Shown here one piece after another: positions 8,391 to 16,334 of a DNA stretch of 64,000 nt. The notes under the pieces were generated by a model that searched no databases, had not been told where the DNA came from, and was given only the letters and a program-made list of their open reading frames with translations. The position numbers and the translations under genes are program-made. Each line of letters begins with the position of its first letter. Position 1 is the first letter of the stretch. Source of the stretch: Burkholderia multivorans ATCC BAA-247 (GTDB taxonomy: Bacteria > Pseudomonadota > Gammaproteobacteria > Burkholderiales > Burkholderiaceae); the NCBI RefSeq assembly GCF_000959525.1, contig NZ_CP009831.1:1674001-1738000 (forward strand). Direction: 5' to 3'.

Positions 8391-8706
8391 AGGTTTTTGG
8401 AATTCGAGTTGGCCGTGCACTGCGTGGGCATCGAAGCGGACCATCGTCGCGGCGCCGTGCATGTCGCCGCGTAGTGCGCGCGGGCGCGGTCTCCACGTCC
8501 ATACGCTTCGCGCCGCGCATTTCCGGCACGGCGCCGTGCCTGCGCGGTACGCGTTGCGTGCATGCGGACGCTGCCCGATCGAACACGCGACCGGCCGCGC
8601 CGACAACGCGCCCTCGTCGTCAATGACGCACTTCGCGTCGACGTTCACAACGCAACCGGACTGCTGCCGTTCGTATGCGGCTGCTATTCGGCTGCTCGGA
8701 TCGCGC
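8391..8706. other. intergenic region upstream of AraC copy 2
   Basis: The 316 bp contain the nitroreductase relic next to the AraC start and otherwise no recognisable gene. The remaining ~240 bp lie between the AraC start and the 3' end of the cupin gene. Confidence 0.5.
8399..8462 (-). pseudogene. fragment of a nitroreductase gene
   Basis: Translated on the minus strand in the frame that runs into AraC copy 2, this stretch gives TMVRFDAHAVHGQLEF. It matches TPMIGFDADAVHREFGL near the C-terminus of the intact nitroreductase at 6425-7060, at both protein and DNA level. Only some 20 codons survive and no other nitroreductase segment is seen around it, so it is a relic left by duplication or rearrangement. 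Confidence 0.55.
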
Positions 8707-9123
8707 TTATCTGATCGGTGTGGTGAGCTTCTTGTCGTCGCTGTCGACGACGAACACGGCGAGCAGCTTCGCCGGCTCGGTCCTGCTCGCGTTCCGGCTG
8801 ATCGAATGAGTCGCACCGGGCGGTTCGGACCAGCTCTCGCCGGCGCGGTACACGCGCACGTCGCCGTCGTTCACCTTCGACTCGATTGCGCCCGACACCA
8901 CATACGCGTAGATGAAAGCGGACTTCGCGTGCACGTGTGGCGCGGAAGCGGCGCCCGGCGGATACTCGACCTCTACCGCGACGAGCGACTTGCCCGGCAG
9001 GTTCGGGATCGCTTGTTCGAAATTCGGCTTCACGATTTCGCCGGCGCGATGGGCGGCAGCGAAGGCGCTCGCGACGATGACGGATGTCGCGAATGCCGCA
9101 ATCAGAATCGGACGGACGTTCAT
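8707..9123 (-). CDS. secreted single-domain cupin protein
   Basis: The 138-residue protein begins with a signal peptide (MNVRPILIAAFATSVIVA, likely cut near AFAAA) and then one cupin barrel: PPGAASAPHVHAKSAFIYAYV (two His and an acidic/aromatic metal-site region) and GESWSEPPGATHSISRNAS. Small periplasmic cupins of this kind are common beside oxidative-stress genes, but no reaction is established. GGGGGAG lies upstream of the ATG at 9123. Its promoter region holds the TTGGT direct-repeat element shared with the SDR gene at 10822-11532. Confidence 0.85.
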   Translation of the reverse strand: MNVRPILIAAFATSVIVASAFAAAHRAGEIVKPNFEQAIPNLPGKSLVAVEVEYPPGAASAPHVHAKSAFIYAYVVSGAIESKVNDGDVRVYRAGESWSEPPGATHSISRNASRTEPAKLLAVFVVDSDDKKLTTPIR

Positions 9124-9157
9124 CGTCGGCTCCCCCGTGTTGGCGTTCGCATTCTGT

Positions 9158-9211
9158 ACCAACCATGGTACGAACTGAAGAACCAAGAATTCCGGATTTT
9201 GTGTGTACCAA
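9158..9211 (-). promoter_or_regulatory. TTGGT direct-repeat element, family 2, copy A
   Basis: On the minus strand TTGGT occurs at 9207-9211 and 9182-9186, exactly 25 bp apart, with a third at 9158-9162. The flanks are conserved with the element at 11623-11652: TTGGTAC-CAC-AAAA, then TTGGTTCTTC. The third copy is part of GTACCAACCATGGTAC. The element lies 35-90 bp upstream of the cupin start codon, a natural operator position. The factor is unknown. Confidence 0.5.
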
Positions 9212-9370
9212 GGCGCGCATCGAATGAGACGATCGAGCAGCAGGTTGCGCCTTTCATGCATTCACGAACCGATGCGCGTTGCCTACACTGCACGCAGGCC
9301 GTCAGCGACGGATCGCGACAGCAAACGCGATGCGATCGTCGCATGCGGCCGCTCGATCAGGAGTCAGGCA

Positions 9371-10768
9371 ATGCGCACGATCACCACGAATGTCGCCGTC
9401 ATCGGCGCTGGCACGGCGGGCCTCGCCGCTTATCGCGCGGCGCGGGCCGAAGGTGCGTCCGCCGTCATTATCGAAGGCGGCCCATACGGCACGACCTGTG
9501 CGCGCGTGGGCTGCATGCCGTCGAAGCTGCTGATCGCGGCCGCCGAGGCCGCGCATGCGGCGAACCACGCCGCACCGTTCGGCATCGCGGTCGGCAACGT
9601 GCGCGTCGACGGAGAAGCGGTGATGGCGCGCGTGCGGCGAGAACGCGATCGTTTCGTCGGATTCGTCGTCGACGGCGTCGAAGCATTGCCCGTTGAAGAT
9701 CGACTGGTCGGGTACGCACGCTTCGTCGATGACGGTCTGCTGCAGGTCGACGATCACACGCGGGTGCGTGCGGCGAGCGTCGTGATTGCGACGGGCTCGA
9801 CGCCGACCATTCCGGATGTCCTGAGCGGCGTTCGCGATCGCGTCGTCGTCAACGACGACGTGTTTGCGTGGACGACGCTGCCGCGCAGCGTCGCCGTAAT
9901 GGGGCCCGGCGTGATCGGCCTCGAACTCGGGCAGGCGCTCGCGCGGCTCGGCGTACGCGTGAGCGTGTACGGCGCGCGCGGCAGCGTCGGTCAACTGACC
10001 GACCCGAAGCTCGTGGAGGCCGCACGCGCGATCTTCGGCGACGCATTTCATTTCGAGCCGAGCGGCACGATGCTGAGTGCGACGCGCGTCGACGACGGCG
10101 TCACGCTACGCTACCGCCGCGCCGACGGATCGACGATCGACGCGACATACGAGTACGTGCTCGCCGCCACCGGCCGGCATCCCGACGTCCGCAATCTGGG
10201 GCTCGCGAACACGTCGATCGAACCGGGCGAGCATGGCGTGCCGCAATTCGATCCGCAGACGCTGCAGGTCTACGGTCACCCGGTGTTCATCGCCGGCGAC
10301 GCGAACGGCGTCCTGCCGCTGCTGCACGAAGCAGCCGACGAAGGGCGCGCGGCCGGCCGCAACGCCGCACGCTATCCGGACGTTGCAAAAATCGAGCGGC
10401 GTGCGCCGCTGGCGATCGTGTTTTCCGATCCGCAGATCGCGCTCGTCGGCGCACGCCATCGCGAGCTGCGTGCGGACACGTTCGTGACGGGCGAGGTGAG
10501 CTTCGAAGACCAGGGACGCAGTCGCGTGATGTTGAAAAATCGCGGGCGCGCGCATGTCTACGTCGACCGCGCGACACGGCGATTCGTCGGCGCAGAGATG
10601 CTGGGCCCGTCCGCCGAACATATCGGGCACTTGCTTGCGTGGAGCTTGCAGATGGAACTCACCGTCGATGCGATGCTGGCGATGCCGTTCTATCACCCGG
10701 TCGTTGAAGAGGGATTGCGTACCGCGCTCAGGGATGCCGCGGCCAAACTTGGCACGCGGCAGCAGTAG
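9371..10768 (+). CDS. dihydrolipoyl dehydrogenase-like pyridine nucleotide-disulfide oxidoreductase
   Basis: The 465-residue flavoprotein has FAD-binding VAVIGAGTAGLAAYRAA, the redox disulfide TTCARVGCMPSK (Cys43 and Cys48), an NAD-binding VAVMGPGVIGLELGQAL, FIAGDANG (second FAD motif) and a C-terminal dimerisation domain with FYHPVVEEGL, where His-Pro and Glu match the catalytic HP...E of lipoamide dehydrogenases. No 2-oxoacid dehydrogenase genes are nearby, so a detoxification or stress role (as for RclA-like or mercuric reductase-like relatives) is as likely as a metabolic one. The ATG at 9371 starts the conserved domain; the open frame upstream looks non-coding. Confidence 0.88.
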   Translation: MRTITTNVAVIGAGTAGLAAYRAARAEGASAVIIEGGPYGTTCARVGCMPSKLLIAAAEAAHAANHAAPFGIAVGNVRVDGEAVMARVRRERDRFVGFVVDGVEALPVEDRLVGYARFVDDGLLQVDDHTRVRAASVVIATGSTPTIPDVLSGVRDRVVVNDDVFAWTTLPRSVAVMGPGVIGLELGQALARLGVRVSVYGARGSVGQLTDPKLVEAARAIFGDAFHFEPSGTMLSATRVDDGVTLRYRRADGSTIDATYEYVLAATGRHPDVRNLGLANTSIEPGEHGVPQFDPQTLQVYGHPVFIAGDANGVLPLLHEAADEGRAAGRNAARYPDVAKIERRAPLAIVFSDPQIALVGARHRELRADTFVTGEVSFEDQGRSRVMLKNRGRAHVYVDRATRRFVGAEMLGPSAEHIGHLLAWSLQMELTVDAMLAMPFYHPVVEEGLRTALRDAAAKLGTRQQ

Positions 10769-10821
10769 CGCATTGCGCGGATCGCGCGACCCTCTCGCGG
10801 GCGTTCGGCACGTGGTGCATC

Positions 10822-11532
10822 TCAGTGGCCCGCGCTCTGACCGCCGTCGACATGCAGGATCTCGCCGGTGATGAACGGTGCTGCATCGAGAAACAGGATT
10901 GCGTCGGCAATATCGCCCGCTTTACCGAGGCGGCCGACAGGATTGAACGCGCTTAGCGCTTCGTGAATTTCCGGTGCGTGCATCGGTGTATCGATGTTGC
11001 CCGGTGCCACAGCGTTGACGCGGATGCCCTTCTTTGCATATTCGATCGCGAGCGATTTCGTCGCAGCGTTGATGCCGCCCTTCGTCAGCGCAGCCAGAAC
11101 CGAGTACACGCCGCCGATCGCGACCTGGTCGATGCTGGCCGTGACGCTGACCACGTGGCCGCTTCCCTGCTTCTCCATCTCGGCGATCGCGAGCTGCGTG
11201 ACGTGATAAAAACCCGCCATGTTGACCTTCATCACGGCTTCGTAGTCTTCGACCGTGTGTTCGGTGAACGGCTTGCCGATGTAGATGCCCGCGTTGTTGA
11301 CCAGCGTATCGATTCGACCAAACCGCGCGACGCCTTCGTCGATTACGCGTCGTGCCGTCGCCCGATCGCCGATGTCGCCGGCGATGCATAAAACGTTGTC
11401 GTCGTTCGACGGCTTGATCGAGCGCGACGTCGCGACGATCCGGTAGTCGAGCTGTCGAAACGCGTCGACGACTTTCGCGCCGATGCCCTGCGACGCGCCG
11501 GTAACGACGACAACCTTCTTCGATGTGCTCAT
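10822..11532 (-). CDS. SDR-family oxidoreductase with atypical active site
   Basis: The 236-residue Rossmann protein has VVVVTGASQGIGAKVVDAF (cofactor loop), IDTLVNNAGIYIGKPF (NNAG) and a C-terminal FITGEILHVDGGQSAGH. The usual YxxxK active site is not intact: the region reads GGVYSVLAALTKGGINAATK, placing the Lys eight residues after the Tyr. A subgroup of SDRs shares the LTKGG form. Reaction and substrate are unknown. The TTGGT repeat element lies about 90-120 bp upstream of the ATG. Confidence 0.85.
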   Translation of the reverse strand: MSTSKKVVVVTGASQGIGAKVVDAFRQLDYRIVATSRSIKPSNDDNVLCIAGDIGDRATARRVIDEGVARFGRIDTLVNNAGIYIGKPFTEHTVEDYEAVMKVNMAGFYHVTQLAIAEMEKQGSGHVVSVTASIDQVAIGGVYSVLAALTKGGINAATKSLAIEYAKKGIRVNAVAPGNIDTPMHAPEIHEALSAFNPVGRLGKAGDIADAILFLDAAPFITGEILHVDGGQSAGH

Positions 11533-11622
11533 GCTTTACCCGCGAGAATCGGTCAAGGAACCACGGTTGCACTCCGCCGTGCCGTCTTGTCATTCTTCGT
11601 CATCGACTGTGCGCGCGGAAGA

Positions 11623-11652
11623 ACCAAGATTGCCGCTTTTCGTGCGTACCAA
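11623..11652 (-). promoter_or_regulatory. TTGGT direct-repeat element, family 2, copy B
   Basis: TTGGT at 11648-11652 and 11623-11627 on the minus strand, 25 bp apart, with the same flanks as copy A near 9182-9211 (GTAC after the first repeat, TCTTC after the second). It sits upstream of the SDR gene starting at 11532. Confidence 0.5.
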
Positions 11653-11692
11653 ACGCACGCTTCGGGCGCTGCCATTCCGCTCGGCCGCGCTG

Positions 11693-11770
11693 CGTTGATC
11701 CTTTCGAGCATGTCATTGAGCCGGTTCAGTCTCGAATCCGTTATTCGACCGCACTACAGTGGAGACTCGT
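11693..11770 (+). promoter_or_regulatory. repeated promoter element, family 1, copy 3
   Basis: In plus orientation: CGTTGATCCTTTCGAGC, TTGAGC, CAGTCTCGAA, 22 bp, GTGGAGACTC. TACAGT would be the -10. It points to the DUF3788 gene, whose ATG is 44 bp downstream. In all three copies the GGAGACTC end faces the gene, which argues for a real promoter and not a random repeat. Confidence 0.65.
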
Positions 11771-11813
11771 TAACCGCTGACGCGAATGTCCTGCGAGGAG
11801 GCGCTGTCGAGCC

Positions 11814-12305
11814 ATGAAACAAGTCCACCAGATCGGTGACCGGATCACCGACCCATCCATACCGCCCGATGAAGACACCGTGCGCGCGTGGCTCGGGCCG
11901 AAGGCTTTCAAGCATTGGCGCGAACTGCAAAGCTGGATCGACGCGTCGTACCCCGGTGTTTTCGAACCGGACTGGATTTACGGCGGCAGGAAACGCGGCT
12001 GGTCGCTGCGCTACAAGAAAACGAGAGCGCTGTGTACGCTGGTTCCGTCATACCGGCACTTGTCGGTGCTCGTGGTCCTGGGAAAAGCCGAGCGCGAGAA
12101 GTTCGACGAGCGACGCTATTCGTGGAGCCCGCAACTGGTCCAACTCTACGACGAAGCGCGCGCGTATCCGGACGGCAAATGGTTGACCATCGAAATCGCG
12201 TCCGCGGACGGTAGACGCGAGTTGACGGACCTGATCGGGATGAAACGCGCCCCCGTCGATCAACCGTTGAAGCGCGCCGTGCCGTTACGTGCCTCACGCA
12301 TTTGA
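11814..12305 (+). CDS. DUF3788-family protein
   Basis: The 163-residue product has the features of DUF3788: VRAWLGPKAFKHWRELQSWI, GGRKRGWSLRYKKTRALCTL, then a compact alpha/beta region with WLTIEIAS near the end. No biochemical role is established for the family. It is the third gene behind the repeated promoter element, so it probably belongs to the same response as the nitroreductase. Confidence 0.75.
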   Translation: MKQVHQIGDRITDPSIPPDEDTVRAWLGPKAFKHWRELQSWIDASYPGVFEPDWIYGGRKRGWSLRYKKTRALCTLVPSYRHLSVLVVLGKAEREKFDERRYSWSPQLVQLYDEARAYPDGKWLTIEIASADGRRELTDLIGMKRAPVDQPLKRAVPLRASRI

Positions 12306-12355
12306 TCGTCGGCACCGATGCGTGCATTCGGCACGATCGCATGCTTCGTATGCCT

Positions 12356-12787
12356 CTATAGCTGCTGGCGGAAATGCATGCCGAACGACAACAGACCCTG
12401 ACGGAAATAGAAGCGTTGCGCGCGCGCATTCCCGAGCCCGGTATCGAGCACGAAGTTCGCGCACTGTTGCCTTCGGGCTTCGTCGCGCAACGCGTCGATC
12501 AGCATCGCGCCAAGCCCGTGCTGACGGGCACCGGCGGTCGTCACCAGATCGTCGACGTAGAGAAACCGTCCGTACAGCAGGTTCTCCTGCACGCGATAAC
12601 CGGCGAGTGCCGCTACCTGTCCGTCTTGCCACACGGCCAGCAGCCGATACCCGTGCGCGGCCTGGCGACGCACCTGCGCGGCAAACGCGGCGGCATCCGT
12701 CAGGTGAGGGCGCAGTTCGCGCATCACACTGAAAGCGGCCTCGTAGTCCTGCTCGCTGTCGAGATGATTCAGTCGGAAAGGCGTCAT
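12356..12787 (-). CDS. GNAT-family N-acetyltransferase
   Basis: The 143-residue GNAT domain has LAGYRVQENLLYGRFLYVDDL (beta 4), QHGLGAMLIDALRDEA (acetyl-CoA loop, QxxGxG-like) and NARAQRFYFRQGLLSFGMHF at the C-terminus. The ATG at 12787 starts the conserved MTPFRLNHL; the open frame beyond it would run into the divergent MocR gene. The substrate is unknown. The 91 bp gap to the MocR start probably holds both promoters, and MocR proteins often regulate the divergent neighbour. Confidence 0.85.
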   Translation of the reverse strand: MTPFRLNHLDSEQDYEAAFSVMRELRPHLTDAAAFAAQVRRQAAHGYRLLAVWQDGQVAALAGYRVQENLLYGRFLYVDDLVTTAGARQHGLGAMLIDALRDEARRQQCANFVLDTGLGNARAQRFYFRQGLLSFGMHFRQQL

Positions 12788-12878
12788 CGGTGTTCCTCGT
12801 CGTCCTGCGATCAAATTTACAAAACCGATGATCTGCCCGACAGGGACAAGAACGGACCGATTGAATGGGACATGATCG

Positions 12879-14309
12879 ATGGACTGGCCATATGTCGAAT
12901 CGCCTCGGGAAGACGATGCGCCCATCTACCTGCAGCTCTATCGCCGCTACCGCGACGCGATAACGGCCGGCAAGCTGCGCCCGGGCGACCGAGTGCCGTC
13001 CGTGCGCAGCCTCGCGAGCGAACTGAACCTTGCGCGCGGTACGGTCGAGGCGGCCTACCAGATGCTGTCGAACGAAGGATATTTCGTGACGCTCGGTGCC
13101 GCCGGTACGCGAGTCGCGCCGGCTCTCGCGGATCCGGCCCAGACGGTCGCCCGCCACGCGAAGGTGCGCGTCGTTCGCGAATCGCTGCACGCGCCGACCG
13201 TCACGAGCAATGTGCGGCCGTTCCAGCTCGGCGTGCCCGCACTCGACGCGTTCCCGAGGAAGACCTGGGCGCGTATCGCGGGACGCAGCCTGCGCACGCT
13301 CGACGCAGCCGCGATGATGTCGCCCGATCCGGCCGGCTACCTGCCGCTGCGGCGCGCCATCGCGGCCTATCTGCAGATCTCGCGCGGCGTCGCGTGCACG
13401 TACGAGCAGGTATTCGTGACCGCCGGCTATCGCGGCGCACTGGAACTCGTGCGCCGCACCTTACTGCATGCCGGCGATCTCGGGTGGTACGAGGATCCGG
13501 GATACGCGCTTGGCCGGCACTACCTGGAACTCGCGGACCTGCGACTCGCACCGGCACCGGTGGACGACGAGGGGATCGACGTCGCGGCGGCGCTGCGGCG
13601 CGCGCCGCAGGCGCGCTTTGCAGTAGTCACGCCGGGTCGCCAAAGCCCGACCGGTGTCGCGCTGTCGCCGACACGCAGGCTGGAACTGCTGGAATGGGCA
13701 ACGCGCCGCCGCGCATGGATCGTCGAGGACGATTACGACAGCGAGTTTCACTACCACGGCCGCCCTGTGCCGGCGCTGCAGCATCTCGATCGCGATGGAC
13801 GCGTGCTTTACACCGGCACGTTCAGCAAGGTGCTGTTGCCCGGACTGCGGCTCGCCTATCTGGTCGTTCCGGAGGTGCTGGTCGGCCGATTCGCGCACGT
13901 GGCCGGCCGTCTTCCGGGCCCCGGATCGATCCTGCCGCAGGCGACCGTCGCCGCTTTCATGGAGCAAGGGCACTTCGCTCGCCACTTGCGCAAGATGCGC
14001 GCGCTGTATGCCGAGCGGCGCGCGTTTCTGGTCGATGCGCTCGCCCGGACGCTTGACGAACATCTGCACGTCCGGCCGCAGGCAGGCGGCGTACACGTAC
14101 TCGCGTATCTGAGCGACCGGCACGACGACAAGCGCGTCGCCGCGGCCGCCGCAGCCGACGGGCTTGGCGTGCAGGCATTGAGCGACTGGCGGATGCGCGC
14201 GTCCGCGCAAGGCGGGCTGCTGATGGGGTTTGCGAACTTCGCAACGGCGGAAGACGCGCGCGCTGCCGTACAGCGCTTGTCGGCGCATCTTGTCGAGGGA
14301 AAAGGCTGA
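12879..14309 (+). CDS. MocR/PdxR-family transcriptional regulator
   Basis: The 476-residue protein has an N-terminal GntR winged helix (about 13-78; IYLQLYRRYRDAITAGKLRP, VPSVRSLASELNLARGTVE) and a fold-type I aminotransferase-like domain (about 120-470). The PLP-binding lysine is Lys317 in GTFSK, followed by LRLAYLVVPE; the Asp of IVEDDYDSEF matches the PLP N1 contact. The family senses PLP or amino acids and usually controls an adjacent, often divergent gene, here the GNAT gene. It resembles the partial gene at the left edge. Confidence 0.92.
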   Translation: MDWPYVESPREDDAPIYLQLYRRYRDAITAGKLRPGDRVPSVRSLASELNLARGTVEAAYQMLSNEGYFVTLGAAGTRVAPALADPAQTVARHAKVRVVRESLHAPTVTSNVRPFQLGVPALDAFPRKTWARIAGRSLRTLDAAAMMSPDPAGYLPLRRAIAAYLQISRGVACTYEQVFVTAGYRGALELVRRTLLHAGDLGWYEDPGYALGRHYLELADLRLAPAPVDDEGIDVAAALRRAPQARFAVVTPGRQSPTGVALSPTRRLELLEWATRRRAWIVEDDYDSEFHYHGRPVPALQHLDRDGRVLYTGTFSKVLLPGLRLAYLVVPEVLVGRFAHVAGRLPGPGSILPQATVAAFMEQGHFARHLRKMRALYAERRAFLVDALARTLDEHLHVRPQAGGVHVLAYLSDRHDDKRVAAAAAADGLGVQALSDWRMRASAQGGLLMGFANFATAEDARAAVQRLSAHLVEGKG

Positions 14310-14557
14310 CGCGTGTGCGGACCGCGCGCGTGTTCGACCGCACAGCCGGCTGGCAAACGGCTTGAGGAAGCCGCGCATCGCCGATTGTCAGGCGAGCGCG
14401 GGCGTTCTGCGCTGCGGCACGAGAAAGCCGCGCCGGCGCGGCGGAGCCCGGCGATACGAAGACGACCGCCAGCGCCGCGATAGCGGCGCGACGAAATCGC
14501 TCGGTGTCCCTTTAAATCGCCTGCTTACAAAATGCGACCGGCCTCGCGGCGACTCGA

Positions 14558-15205
14558 CTACTCGTTTTCCTCGAAGTAATGCCCGAACTTCACCTGCTTG
14601 GTCCGGATATAGCGCTCGTTTTCCTCGCGCACCGGTACCGCGAGCGCGACGCGTTCGCAAACGGGAATGCCGTGCTTCACGAGCGTGTCGAATTTCTTCG
14701 GGTTGTTGCTCATCAGGCGCACCGACGTCACGCCGAGCATACGAAGAATCGCGGCGGCCGAATCGTATTCGCGCGCATCGTCCGGCAGCCCGAGGTCGAG
14801 GTTCGCCTCGACGGTGTCGCGCCCCTGCTCCTGCAGCGCATATGCGCGGATCTTGTTGCTAAGGCCAATGCCGCGCCCCTCGTGGCCGCGCAGATACAGC
14901 AGCACGCCGCGCCCTTCGGCCGCGACGTAGCGCAATGCCAGATCGAGCTGTTCGCCGCAATCGCAACGATACGAGCCGAACACGTCGCCGGTGAGGCATT
15001 CGGAATGCAGCCGCGTCAGCACGGACTGCTCGCCGGTCACGTCGCCCATCACCAGCGCGAGATGTTCGGCATCGCTGCCCGATACGCGAAACGCGTAAGA
15101 CGTGAACGTACCGTAGCGCGTGGGCAGCGACGCGGTGGCAACGAGCGTCACGCACTCGTCGGCGTGGCCATTGCCCGGCGCGGGCGATTGGGGACGCGAA
15201 GACAT
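14558..15205 (-). CDS. ribA: GTP cyclohydrolase II
   Basis: RibA opens GTP to 2,5-diamino-6-ribosylamino-pyrimidinone phosphate plus formate, the first step of riboflavin synthesis. The zinc site [18 protein letters not shown] and the substrate loop [11 protein letters not shown] are intact, as is [10 protein letters not shown] near the C-terminus. The product is about 215 residues, a stand-alone RibA and not a RibB-RibA fusion. Two ATGs (15208, 15205) give the same protein apart from one Met. A T-rich stretch and GAAAACGAG follow at its 3' side, without a clear terminator. Confidence 0.93.
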   Translation of the reverse strand: MSSRPQSPAPGNGHADECVTLVATASLPTRYGTFTSYAFRVSGSDAEHLALVMGDVTGEQSVLTRLHSECLTGDVFGSYRCDCGEQLDLALRYVAAEGRGVLLYLRGHEGRGIGLSNKIRAYALQEQGRDTVEANLDLGLPDDAREYDSAAAILRMLGVTSVRLMSNNPKKFDTLVKHGIPVCERVALAVPVREENERYIRTKQVKFGHYFEENE

Positions 15206-15386
15206 CATGGATTCAATCGAAACGAACAGGAATGTAGGAATTTTCTGGATGGTGCGTGACGGGAGTTTACCGCTAATCTGCAAACGTCACGCGACTGCCG
15301 CTGCCTGCCCGGCTATACTGGGTTTCATCGGGTGACGCGCATCACGCCCTGCCTTCCCTGGATCGTCCCGCATACGGAGAAAGCGA

Positions 15387-15848
15387 ATGAGCACGACTGT
15401 GGCGCAAATTCTCAAGGCCAAGCCGGATTCCGGTCGCACCATCTACACCGTCACGAAAACCGATCTCGTGTACGACGCCATCAAGCTGATGTCGGACAAA
15501 GGCATCGGCGCGCTGCTCGTGATGGACGGCGACGACATCGCGGGCATCGTCACCGAGCGCGATTACGCGCGCAAGGTCGTGCTGCAGGATCGCTCGTCGA
15601 AAGCCACGCGCGTCGAGGAAATCATGACGACGAAGGTGCGCTACGTCGAACCGTCGCAGACGAGCGACGAGTGCATGGCGCTGATGACCGAGCACCGGAT
15701 GCGCCACCTGCCCGTTCTCGACGACGGCAAGCTGATCGGCCTCGTGTCGATCGGCGACCTGGTGAAGAGCGTGATCGCCGATCAGCAGTTCACGATCAGC
15801 CAGCTCGAGCACTATATCCACGGCACGCCGGCCGTCACGTCGACCTGA
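15387..15848 (+). CDS. tandem CBS-domain protein
   Basis: The 153-residue protein is made of two CBS domains only: residues ~8-65 (IYTVTKTDLVYDAIKLMSDK, DIAGIVTERDYARKV) and ~75-133 (VEEIMTTKVRYVEPSQT, HLPVLDDGKLIGLVSIGDLV). CBS pairs bind adenosine nucleotides and gate a partner protein. No partner domain is fused and no obvious partner gene is adjacent. Confidence 0.9.
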   Translation: MSTTVAQILKAKPDSGRTIYTVTKTDLVYDAIKLMSDKGIGALLVMDGDDIAGIVTERDYARKVVLQDRSSKATRVEEIMTTKVRYVEPSQTSDECMALMTEHRMRHLPVLDDGKLIGLVSIGDLVKSVIADQQFTISQLEHYIHGTPAVTST

Positions 15849-15860
15849 CCAGCCCCGCTC

Positions 15861-15898
15861 CAACAAAAAGGCCCAGACGCGCGAGCGCCTGGGCGGAA
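15861..15898 (-). terminator. rho-independent terminator
   Basis: A hairpin with arms GCCCAGACGC and GCGCCTGGGC around GCGA (15871-15894, one mismatch) is followed on the minus strand by CTTTTTG. It would end transcripts from the DUF4148 gene and may also act on the convergent CBS gene. Confidence 0.7.
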
Positions 15899-16004
15899 AG
15901 CCGCCGGGATGCGGCGACGGAGGTTCTGCTCCTGCGGACGGACGATGCGGGCGGGGCGCGTCGTCGATTGACCGGTGCGCGCGGGCAGAGCCGGGGCGTG
16001 CGTT

Positions 16005-16334
16005 TTAGTGACCGAAGTAAACCGAGTTCACCGGGTTCGGCGCTTCACGCGTGATCGGGCGGCCCGACTGTGCTGCGCCCGTCGCGGCGGCACCGTAGCC
16101 GCTCGTATCGGCATGGGCGAGCATCGGCTGGTTCGGCTGAACGCGCTGTTCGGCCGCGAGGATGTCGTTCGGGTATTGCGAATCGCTCGCCTGCGGCTTG
16201 TAGCCGTTTTGTTCCAGTTGCACGAGTTCGGCGCGGACCTGTTCGCGGGTCAGCCCTTGCTCGGATTGCGCAAACGACGCGATCGGGGTGGCGATAACGG
16301 TAGCGGCAATCGCTGCGTAGATGATCGACTTCAT
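16005..16334 (-). CDS. DUF4148-family exported protein
   Basis: The 109-residue protein has a signal peptide (MKSIIYAAIAATVIATPIAS, cut near SFAQ) and the DUF4148 core LTREQVRAELVQLEQNGYKP with a following SQYPNDILAAEQRV. The family is abundant in Burkholderiaceae and its function is unknown. The start is fixed by GGAGGTCC upstream of the ATG at 16334. It ends at the terminator near 15871. Confidence 0.88.
   Translation of the reverse strand: MKSIIYAAIAATVIATPIASFAQSEQGLTREQVRAELVQLEQNGYKPQASDSQYPNDILAAEQRVQPNQPMLAHADTSGYGAAATGAAQSGRPITREAPNPVNSVYFGH

Noticed and set aside
890-10768. A true rclABC operon
   Set aside because: DUF417, a cupin-AraC and a flavin disulfide reductase are present, but the genes are kilobases apart, and the reductase looks like a lipoamide dehydrogenase; no RclB-like gene seen. 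Only the analogy is kept.
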